This document shows, one piece after another, positions 1 to 7,049 of a stretch of 16,368 nucleotides of DNA. Location of the stretch: the NCBI GenBank assembly GCA_017577565.1, contig PKRH01000082.1, forward strand, positions 1-16,368. Reading direction: 5' to 3'. The notes below the pieces were generated by a model, which was given only the letters and a program-made list of their open reading frames with translations, ran no database searches and was not told where the DNA came from. The position numbers were made by a program, and so were the translations under genes. Within the stretch, counting starts at the first letter, position 1; the number at the start of each line of letters is the position of its first letter. Source of the DNA: Thermoanaerobacterales bacterium (GTDB taxonomy: Bacteria; Actinomycetota; Acidimicrobiia; Acidimicrobiales; JACDCH01).

Positions 1-117
1 TACATCATTCTACTTTCGTCCTCGTGTGGTTTTTTTTTATTCTCGCCCCCCTCCACGGGTCCTACCCGAGTTCGCCTGTTGGACGGTCGGATGTGAATCA
101 GGCACGACCGCCCCGCA

Positions 118-139
118 GGCCGGCCCCGCCGGGCCGGCC
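118..139. repeat. Inverted repeat (9-bp stem, 4-nt loop)
   Basis: Left arm GGCCGGCCC (118-126) and right arm GGGCCGGCC (131-139) pair perfectly around CGCC. No T tract follows on either strand, so it is not a classical intrinsic terminator. It could be a stem-loop end for a gene left of the window. In sequence this rich in G and C it could also be chance. Confidence 0.4.
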
Positions 140-164
140 GGGGGCCCGGCCGCCTGGGCGGGAT

Positions 165-196
165 CCGGCCGGTTCCGGGCCCGACCGGCCGGGTTC
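165..196. repeat. Tandem CCGGCCGG palindromes upstream of the GH84 gene
   Basis: Two copies of the 8-bp palindrome CCGGCCGG lie at 165-172 and 185-192, exactly 20 bp apart. Each is followed by a TTC word (CCGGCCGGTTC and CCGGCCGGGTTC). They end about 27 bp before the proposed -10 hexamer, so they could be a regulator site. Composition alone makes such words common here, so confidence is low. Confidence 0.25.
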
Positions 197-218
197 ACGC
201 GGGGCGGGGCGGACGTCG

Positions 219-224
219 TAGCTT
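219..224 (+). promoter_or_regulatory. Candidate -10 hexamer TAGCTT for the GH84 gene
   Basis: TAGCTT matches TANNNT and lies 10 nt before the ATG at 235, which would give a leader of only about 2-4 nt. No TTGACA-like -35 is evident at normal spacing. It shares the flanking word GTCGTAG with the promoter of the ABC ATPase gene. Confidence 0.35.
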
Positions 225-234
225 CGCCCGAGCC

Positions 235-2286
235 ATGACGCCGCCCCGCCCCGACCGCCCGCGACGCCCCGCCCGCCGGCTCGCCGCGCTCGCGACCGCG
301 GTCGCCTGCCTGGTGGCCGCCTGCTCCGGCGGCGACGCCGCCGCGCCCGAGGACGCCCCGGAGGACGCCGTGACCCCCGACGACACCGAGGCCGACCTCG
401 CCGACCGGGACGACCCGCTGCCGGTCGTCACCCCGACGCCCCGCACCATGCGCTGGCTCGGCCCGGACGTCCCCGTGCCCCCGCAGGTCGCGGTGCGCCC
501 CTCCCCCGGCGTCGACGACGCCACCCTCGCCGCGGTCACCGAGGCGCTGACGGCCGCGGGCGCCACCGACGTCGCCGTCGAGGACGCCGAGGGGGCCGCC
601 GACGAGGCCCGGGGCGACGACCGGCCGGCGCTCACCGTGCTCGTCGGGGGCGTCGACGACGAGCCGCTCGCCGAGGCGCTGGCCGGCGCCCGGCTGGAGG
701 TGCCCGCCGAGCTGCCGGCCGAGGGCTACGCGCTCGCCGCCTACGGGCGGTCCGACGGGACCGGCACGATCGCCCTCGCCGGCGCCGACGCCGCCGGCAC
801 GTTCTACGCCGCCCAGACCCTGCGCCAGCTCGTCGCCGACGGCGCGGTGGCCGGCGTCGGCGTGATCGACCACCCGGCCATGCGCCACCGGGGCAGCGTC
901 GAGGGCTTCTACGGCAGCCCGTGGACGACGGAGGAGCGCCTCGACCTCCTCGCCTTCCACGGCCGCTTCAAGCTCAACACCTACGTCTACGCCCCCAAGG
1001 ACGACCCCTACCACCGCGACCGCTGGCGCGAGCCCTACCCCGCCGACCGGCTCGCCGAGCTGCAGCGGCTCGTCGAGGCCGCCGACGCCAACCACGTGCG
1101 GTTCACGTTCGCGGTCTCGCCCGGCGTGTCGATCTGCTACTCCGACGCCGGCGACCGGGAGGCGCTCGTCGCCAAGCTCCGGGCGGTCCACGAGCTCGGC
1201 GTCCGGTCGTTCTCGATCGCCCTCGACGACATCGACCCCGAGACCTGGCACTGCGAGGCCGACCGGGCGGCCTACGGCGGGCCGTCGACGGCCGCGGCCG
1301 CCCGGGCCCAGGCCGACCTGCTGAACCACGTGCAGGAGGCGTTCGTCGACGCCTCACCCGGGGTCGAGCCGCTGCAGATGGTCCCGACCGACTACCGGGG
1401 CACCGACGACACGCCCTACCGGCAGGTGCTGCGGGAGGAGCTGGACCCCCGCGTCGAGGTCATGTGGACCGGCCGCTTCGTCGTGCCCGAGGAGATCACG
1501 GTCGACGACGCGGCCGCCGCGGCGGCGACCTACGGCCGGCCGGTCTTCGTGTGGGACAACACGCCGGTCAACGACTACCCGGCCACCGAGGGCCGGCTCG
1601 TCCTCGCCCCCTACGACCGGCGCGAGCCCGGGCTGTCGGCGCACGTCACCGGCATCGTCCTCAACCCCATGAACCAGGCGGCCGCCAGCAAGGTGCAGCT
1701 CGTCGGGGCCGCCGACTTCACCTGGAACGACGAGGCCTACGACCCCGCCCGGGCCCACCGGGCGGCGGCCGAGCACCTCGCCGGCGGCGACCCGGGCACG
1801 GTCGAGGCGCTGCTGGCCTTCTTCGACCTCCAGAACCTGGCGCCGACCTCGCTGGTGTCGGGCGCGGTCTCCCAGCCCCAGGCGCCCCGCCTCGCCGCGC
1901 TCCTCGACGAGTTCCGGTCCGCGTGGGCGTCCGGCGACCGGCGGGGGGCGATCGACGGGCTGCGCCCCCACGCCGAGCGCATCGCCGCCGCCCCCGAGGT
2001 CATCCGGGCCGGCGTGACCGACCCCGCCTTCGTCGCCGACTGCGGACCGTGGCTCGACGCCACCGCGCTGTGGGGACAGGCCCTGGTGACGACCCTCGAC
2101 GGCCTGGCGGCCGGTGTGGACGGCGACGCCGCGGCCGCCGACGCCGCCTTCGCCACCGCCGCGGGCCTGGTCGAGCAGGCGTCGGCCATCCGCACCATCC
2201 CCGGCGAGACCCGGCCCGAGGGCCCGGTGCGAGTGGGCGACGGCGTGCTCGACGAGTTCCTGGAGGAGGCCCGCGGCCTGGTCTGA
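235..2286 (+). CDS. GH84 family beta-N-acetylglucosaminidase lipoprotein
   Basis: 683 aa. This is probably an exported enzyme that removes beta-linked N-acetylglucosamine (family also called hyaluronidase/O-GlcNAcase-like). The N-terminus has an arginine-rich start, a hydrophobic stretch and a lipobox VAAC ending at Cys30, so the mature protein should be a lipid-anchored surface protein. An acidic, Ala/Pro-rich linker follows to about residue 65, then an N-terminal alpha/beta domain of the kind that precedes GH84/GH20 barrels (about 65-210). The catalytic barrel begins at HRGSVEGFYGSPW (about 218-230) and carries the Asp pair D331-D332 in LDDID, the expected catalytic pair of substrate-assisted GH84 enzymes. 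Further family motifs are WDNTPVNDYP and NPMNQAAASK followed by DFTWND. The C-terminal part (about 515-683) is Ala-rich and probably helical. The ATG at 235 gives an intact signal peptide. No partner gene shows its substrate; peptidoglycan or exopolysaccharide fragments are guesses. Confidence 0.88.
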   Translation: MTPPRPDRPRRPARRLAALATAVACLVAACSGGDAAAPEDAPEDAVTPDDTEADLADRDDPLPVVTPTPRTMRWLGPDVPVPPQVAVRPSPGVDDATLAAVTEALTAAGATDVAVEDAEGAADEARGDDRPALTVLVGGVDDEPLAEALAGARLEVPAELPAEGYALAAYGRSDGTGTIALAGADAAGTFYAAQTLRQLVADGAVAGVGVIDHPAMRHRGSVEGFYGSPWTTEERLDLLAFHGRFKLNTYVYAPKDDPYHRDRWREPYPADRLAELQRLVEAADANHVRFTFAVSPGVSICYSDAGDREALVAKLRAVHELGVRSFSIALDDIDPETWHCEADRAAYGGPSTAAAARAQADLLNHVQEAFVDASPGVEPLQMVPTDYRGTDDTPYRQVLREELDPRVEVMWTGRFVVPEEITVDDAAAAAATYGRPVFVWDNTPVNDYPATEGRLVLAPYDRREPGLSAHVTGIVLNPMNQAAASKVQLVGAADFTWNDEAYDPARAHRAAAEHLAGGDPGTVEALLAFFDLQNLAPTSLVSGAVSQPQAPRLAALLDEFRSAWASGDRRGAIDGLRPHAERIAAAPEVIRAGVTDPAFVADCGPWLDATALWGQALVTTLDGLAAGVDGDAAAADAAFATAAGLVEQASAIRTIPGETRPEGPVRVGDGVLDEFLEEARGLV

Positions 2287-2327
2287 CGGCTGCCGGGGTG
2301 GCTCGCGTGGGGCGGCCGCCGGCGTCG

Positions 2328-2333
2328 TAGTGT
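2328..2333 (+). promoter_or_regulatory. Candidate leaderless -10 hexamer TAGTGT for the ABC ATPase
   Basis: TAGTGT is followed by exactly 7 nt and then the ATG at 2341, so transcription would begin at or next to the start codon. No Shine-Dalgarno sequence is visible. A convincing -35 box is not seen. Confidence 0.5.
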
Positions 2334-2340
2334 CGGGGCC

Positions 2341-3284
<944 letters not shown>

Positions 3285-3288
<4 letters not shown>

Positions 3289-4922
3289 CCGCGGTCGACA
3301 CCCGGCCGCCCGCGGCACCCGTGACCCACCGGCCCGCCGCCGACCGCCTGGCGGGGACGGCACGGCTCGCCCGCCTGGCGCTGCGCACGAGTCGGGTGCG
3401 GGTGGCGCTGTGGACCGCCGGGGTGGCGGTGCTGGTCTACAGCTCGGCGGCCAGCATCGAGGGCCTCTACCCCACCGAGGAGGACCTGCGGGAGCTGGCC
3501 GAGCCGCTGTACGACAACGCGGCGGTCATCGCCCTGCAGGGCCCCACCTACGCGATCGACACGCTGGGCGGTGCCGCCGTGTTCAACATCGGGGCCTTCG
3601 GCTACGCCCTCGTCGGCCTCATGGGCATGTTCCTCGTGGGCCGTCACACCCGGGTGGACGAGGAGGCCGAGCGCACCGAGCTGCTGCGGGCGGCGGTGGT
3701 CGGCCGCCACGCCCCCGTCGTCGCGGCCCTGCTCCTGGCGACGGGTGCCCTGGCCGTCGCCGGTGCGCTGATCACCGCGTCGATGCTCGCCCTCGGGCTC
3801 CCGGTGGCCGGGTCGGTCGCCTACGGCCTGGCCATGGCCGCCTTCGGCGTCGTGATGGCGGCCACCACCGCGGTGACCGCGCAGCTGAGCGCCCACGCCC
3901 GCACCGCCTACGGCCTCGCCGGCGCCGTCCTCGGCCTGTCGTACCTGGTGCGGGCGGTCGGCGACGTCGGCGACGGCCGCCTGTCGTGGGCCTCGCCGAT
4001 GGGGTGGGCGCAACAGGTGCGGCCCTACGCCGGCGAGCGCTGGTGGCCGCTCGCGCTGCTGCTCGGCACCGCCGGCCTGCTCACCGCCCTGGCCCTCCAG
4101 CTGCTCGACCGCCGCGACCTCGGCAGCGGCATGCTGGCCGAGCGCGCCGGCCCGCCCCGCGCCGCCCGCTGGCTGACCCGCCCCTGGGGCCTCGCCGTCC
4201 GCCTCCAGCGGGCGAGCGTGCTGTGGTGGGCGGTGGGCCTCGCGATCACCGGCGTCGCCTACGGCTCGCTCGGCGGCGACGTCGAGGACCTGATCGGCGA
4301 CAGCGAGGGGATGGCCGAGATCGTCACCCAGGCCGGCGGCGACCTCGTCGACTCGTTCTTCGCGACCGCGCTGCTCATGGTGGCGGTCATCACCGCCGGG
4401 TTCACGGTCGCGTCCGCGCTCCGGCCCCGCGGCGAGGAGTCCGCCGGGCGGGCGGAGCCGCTGCTCGCCACCGCGCTGGGGCGGCGCGCCTGGCTGGGCT
4501 CGCACCTCGCGGTCGCCGCCGGCGGCAGCGCGATCGTCGTCGGCGCGGGCGGGCTGGCGATGGGCCTGACCGACGCGGTCGCGTCGGGCGACGCCGGGCA
4601 GGTGTGGCGCCTGACCGGCGGCGCGCTCGCCCACCTGCCGGCGCTCTGGGTGCTCGCCGGCCTCGGCGCGCTGCTGGTCGGCGCCGCGCCGCGGGCGACC
4701 GGCCTGGCCTGGGCGCTCGTCGGGTGGTGCGTCCTCGTCGCCTTCTTCGGCGAGCTGCTCGACCTCCCGCGCTGGGCGCGCGACCTCTCCCCCTTCGAGC
4801 ACGTGCCCCGCCTGCCGGCCGACGAGGTCACCTGGCTGCCGCTCGGCGTGCTGACCGCCCTCGCCGCGGCGCTGGCGGCGGCCGGCCTGGCCGCCGTCGA
4901 GCGCCGCGACGTCGGGTCCTGA
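3285..4922 (+). CDS. ABC transporter permease, TnrB3-like exporter
   Basis: 545 aa, very hydrophobic, with roughly 11-12 membrane segments in two halves. The sequence resembles the 'putative exporter of polyketide antibiotics' family (COG3559-like), in which both permease halves sit on one chain. The GTG start at 3285 overlaps the ATPase stop in the 4-nt arrangement GTGA and leaves a soluble N-terminus of about 35 residues. A periplasmic segment, rich in charged residues with SIEGLYPTEEDLRELAEPLYDN, follows the first helix, as is common in ABC-2 permeases. The second half starts near the LQRASVLWW segment with its own loop (GSLGGDVEDLIGDSEGM). No regulator is encoded next to the pair, so what induces it cannot be said. 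It ends 8 nt from the convergent pepA stop. Confidence 0.85.
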
Positions 4923-4930
4923 CCCGTCCG

Positions 4931-6439
4931 TCAGCGCCGGGACGCCACCGCGGCCCGGTCGGGCGGGGTGAAGGTCGACAGCAGGCGCAGCAGGGTGCGG
5001 ACGCCGAAGCCGGTGCCGCCCTTGCGGGTCTCCGGCTCGTCCTCGGTGGCCTCGGCCGGCCCCGCGATGTCCAGGTGCGCCCACGGGATGCCGTCGCCGA
5101 CGAACTCCCGCAGGAACACGCCGGCCAGCAGCGCGCCGCCGTAGCGGTCGTTGCCGACGTTCTTCAGGTCGGCGACCTCGGAGTCGAGCGCCTTGCGCAT
5201 CTCGTCCGGCAGCGGCAGGGGCCAGACCGGCTCGCCCTCGGCGTCGGCGGCGGCCCGCACCGCCTCGACGAAGCCGTCGTGGTTGCCCATCAGCCCGGCG
5301 ATCTTGCGGCCGAGCGCCACCATGCACGCGCCGGTGAGCGTCGCCAGGTCGACGATGGCGTCCGGCTCGCCCTCGCTGGCCAGCGCCAACGCGTCCGCCA
5401 GCACGAGCCGGCCCTCGGCGTCGGTGTTGAGCACCTCGACGGTCGTGCCGTTGCGGATCCGCAGCACGTCGCCCACCCGGGTGGCGTTGCCGCCCGGCAT
5501 GTTGTCGGTCAGCGGCAGGTAGCCCCGCACCCGCACGGGCGGCTGGACCGCGTCGAGGGCGGTGAAGGTGGCGAGCACGGCGGCGGCGCCGGCCATGTCG
5601 CCCTTCATGCCGACCATCGAGTCGCTGGGCTTGAGGGACAGGCCGCCCGAGTCGAAGGTGATGCCCTTGCCCACCAGGGCGACCGTGCCCCGCGGCTCGC
5701 CGCCCGGGTCCCACGACAGGAGGAGGAACCGGGGCTCCTCGGTCGAGCCGCGGTTGACGCCGAGCAGGCCGCCGAGCTTCTCCCGCTCGATGGCGGCCCG
5801 GTCGAGCACCTCGACGTCGAACCCCTTCAGCCGGGCCAGCTCCTGCGCCCGGGCCGCGAAGGCGGCGGGGGTCAGCGACCCGCCCGGCTGGTTGACGAGG
5901 TCGCGGGCCAGCCGGACCGCCTCGCCGACGGCCCGTCCCCGGTCGATGGCGGCCAGCGTGTGGGCGTCCCCCTCGCCGAGGACGGTCAGCGACTCGATGT
6001 GGCTGGGCTCGGGGTCGGACTTCAGCGCGGTGTAGCGGTAGGAGCCGAGCATGACGCCCTCGGCCAGCGCCTGGGCGACGGCGGCGGGGTCGAGGCGGTC
6101 GGGCAGCGAGCCCAGCACGTCGATGGCCAGGTGGGTCTGCTTGTGCGCGGCCCGGGCGAAGGCCGCGGCCGCCCGGCGGTAGGTGCGGACCTCGACCTCG
6201 TCCTCGGGGCCCAGCCCGAGCAGGACGACGACCCGGCCGCCGGCGCCCGGGACCGTGCAGGTCTGCCCCGGCCGGCCCTCGAACTCCTGGGCCTCGACGA
6301 AGGCCCGGTCGACGCCGTCGGGGAGGGCGTCGTCGAGGCGGTCGGCGAAGACGCCGACGCCGACGGCGTCGACCGGGCGGGCGGCACCGCCGGCGCCGGG
6401 TTCGGGCAGGGTGGAGGTCAGCTCGATGGCGATCGACAT
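4931..6439 (-). CDS. pepA: Leucyl aminopeptidase (M17, PepA)
   Basis: 502 aa, the normal length for cytosolic M17 leucine aminopeptidases, which release N-terminal residues from peptides with a two-metal centre and act as hexamers. The catalytic half is complete. K258 and D263 lie in VGKGITFDSGG, K270 in LSLKPSD, D281 in MKGDMAGA, and D340, E342 and R344 in the family signature NTDAEGRL. The 59-residue spacing between D281 and D340 equals that of the E. coli enzyme as I recall it. I chose the ATG at 6439 (MSIAIELTSTL) because it lies exactly 7 nt after a TAGTGT hexamer. A GTG three codons upstream would fall inside the promoter. The gene follows marR with a 10-nt gap but appears to have its own promoter. 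The role is general peptide turnover. Dual use as a DNA-binding protein, known for E. coli PepA, cannot be judged here. Confidence 0.95.
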   Translation of the reverse strand: MSIAIELTSTLPEPGAGGAARPVDAVGVGVFADRLDDALPDGVDRAFVEAQEFEGRPGQTCTVPGAGGRVVVLLGLGPEDEVEVRTYRRAAAAFARAAHKQTHLAIDVLGSLPDRLDPAAVAQALAEGVMLGSYRYTALKSDPEPSHIESLTVLGEGDAHTLAAIDRGRAVGEAVRLARDLVNQPGGSLTPAAFAARAQELARLKGFDVEVLDRAAIEREKLGGLLGVNRGSTEEPRFLLLSWDPGGEPRGTVALVGKGITFDSGGLSLKPSDSMVGMKGDMAGAAAVLATFTALDAVQPPVRVRGYLPLTDNMPGGNATRVGDVLRIRNGTTVEVLNTDAEGRLVLADALALASEGEPDAIVDLATLTGACMVALGRKIAGLMGNHDGFVEAVRAAADAEGEPVWPLPLPDEMRKALDSEVADLKNVGNDRYGGALLAGVFLREFVGDGIPWAHLDIAGPAEATEDEPETRKGGTGFGVRTLLRLLSTFTPPDRAAVASRR

Positions 6440-6446
6440 GCCCTGC

Positions 6447-6452
6447 ACACTA
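6447..6452 (-). promoter_or_regulatory. Candidate leaderless -10 (TAGTGT) for pepA, overlapping the marR stop
   Basis: Read on the minus strand, TAGTGT is followed by 7 nt and the pepA ATG. Its first three bases (6452-6450) are the TAG stop codon of the upstream marR gene, so terminator codon and promoter element coincide. Confidence 0.5.
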
Positions 6453-6980
6453 GGGGTGGCGACCGCCGGGGCCGCCGTCGGGGTCCTCGGCGAGGTCCTC
6501 GGCCAGCGCCCGGTCGAGCTCGTCGCGCACCACGGTGAGGGCGCGCAGCAGCGCCGACCGCTGCGCGTCGGTCAGGCCCCGGGTGGTGACCTCCTCGAGC
6601 CGGTGCCACGCCGCCCGGGCCCCGGGGATCCGCCGCCGGCCCTCCTCGGTGAGCCCCACCACCATGGCGCGCCGGTCGGTGGGCGACGGCGTGCGCTCGA
6701 TCAGTCCGGCCCGCTCCATCGCCTGCAGCGTGTTGGTGACCGTCGAGCGGTCCCGGCCCAGGTAGTGGACGAGGTCGGCCTGGGCCACCGGGCCCTGCTC
6801 GTCGAGGTGGAGGAGCACGATCTCCTGGGGCGGGACGACGCCCTCGCGGCGGAGCAGCCGGGTGCCGAGCTGGGCGTGGGCCCGCACGACCTGGAGCAGC
6901 AGCGACCCGACCGGCGCGCCCTCGATGTGCGTGCCGAGGTGGCGGAACCGTCGTCGCCGTCCGGGCCGCTCGGAGGCCAC
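6450..6980 (-). CDS. MarR family transcriptional regulator
   Basis: 176 aa, the usual MarR size. These proteins bind palindromic operators as dimers and release them when a ligand binds. The winged helix-turn-helix spans about residues 50-115: VAQADLVHYLGRDRSTVTNT (66-85) holds the recognition helix, and the wing is RTPSPTDRRAMVVGLTEEG with the family's conserved D102-R103-R104. Flanking helices at about 22-45 and 120-165 would form the dimer interface. The open frame extends far upstream without a stop. I chose the GTG at 6980 because it lies exactly 7 nt after TACGGT, and because the longer frame would run through the divergent operator and the MFS gene. It is divergent from an MFS transporter with a twin palindrome between them, so it most likely represses both itself and the transporter. 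The acidic/Gly-rich tail (DLAEDPDGGPGG) is probably disordered. Confidence 0.9.
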   Translation of the reverse strand: MASERPGRRRRFRHLGTHIEGAPVGSLLLQVVRAHAQLGTRLLRREGVVPPQEIVLLHLDEQGPVAQADLVHYLGRDRSTVTNTLQAMERAGLIERTPSPTDRRAMVVGLTEEGRRRIPGARAAWHRLEEVTTRGLTDAQRSALLRALTVVRDELDRALAEDLAEDPDGGPGGRHP

Positions 6981-6987
6981 GCCCGGG

Positions 6988-7017
6988 ACCGTAGCCGATG
7001 AGATGTTGGCATGCCAA
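6988..7017 (-). promoter_or_regulatory. Candidate marR promoter (TTGGCA, 18 nt, TACGGT)
   Basis: On the minus strand the -35-like TTGGCA (7017-7012) is followed by an 18-nt spacer and TACGGT (6993-6988), then 7 nt to the GTG at 6980. The -35 lies inside operator palindrome 1, so the repressor would block it directly. Confidence 0.5.
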
Positions 7018-7023
7018 CATCTC
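7000..7023. promoter_or_regulatory. Operator 1: perfect 24-bp palindrome between marR and MFS genes
   Basis: The half-site GAGATGTTGGCA is followed directly by its exact reverse complement, with no mismatch and no spacer. It supplies a TTGGCA -35 word on each strand, one for each divergent promoter. This is the expected form of a MarR-dimer binding site. Confidence 0.8.
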
Positions 7024-7034
7024 TCCGCTAGTGA
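7006..7034 (+). promoter_or_regulatory. Candidate MFS gene promoter (TTGGCA, 17 nt, TAGTGA)
   Basis: The -35-like TTGGCA (7006-7011) lies inside operator 1. A 17-nt spacer leads to TAGTGA (7029-7034), then 7 nt to the ATG at 7042. The -10 lacks the usual final T. The geometry is ideal and implies leaderless transcription. Confidence 0.55.
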
Positions 7035-7035
7035 T

Positions 7036-7049
7036 GTTGGCATGCCAAC
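7036..7049. promoter_or_regulatory. Operator 2: palindrome over the MFS start codon
   Basis: GTTGGCATGCCAAC is a perfect 14-bp palindrome whose central ATG (7042-7044) is the proposed start codon and transcription start. Together with GAT before it, it repeats 17 bp of operator 1 exactly (GATGTTGGCATGCCAAC at 7002-7018 and 7033-7049). The 31-bp period is about three helical turns, so both dimers would lie on the same DNA face. Confidence 0.75.

Larger units (their letters stand above)
1..234. other. Non-coding left edge and GH84 upstream region
   Basis: I see no credible gene here. The first 60 bases are T-rich (a run of nine T at 30-38) and clearly poorer in GC than the rest of the window. 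The part from about 110 to 210 is almost pure G and C, made of overlapping GGCCGG-type words. The low-GC start could be a contig-end artefact or the tail of an unrelated intergenic region; nothing in the window decides between these. Short open frames run through this part, but they have no recognisable protein features. Confidence 0.5.

Noticed and set aside
30..38. Run of nine T as the tail of an intrinsic terminator
   Set aside because: No stem-forming sequence lies directly upstream in the visible 29 bases.
4912..4927. Bidirectional terminator between the ABC permease and pepA
   Set aside because: The short inverted repeat CGGGTC/GACCCG has only 2 nt between its arms and no T tract, and only 8 bp separate the stops.
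3410..6538. Long plus-strand frame running from the ABC permease through pepA
   Set aside because: It crosses two well-supported genes in other frames, and its product is Arg/Pro/Gly-rich without recognisable motifs.
7011..7031. Six-codon frame MPTSLR in the marR/MFS intergenic region as a leader peptide
   Set aside because: It lies upstream of the proposed transcription start of the MFS gene, so it should not be in the mRNA. It is better explained by the operator repeat.
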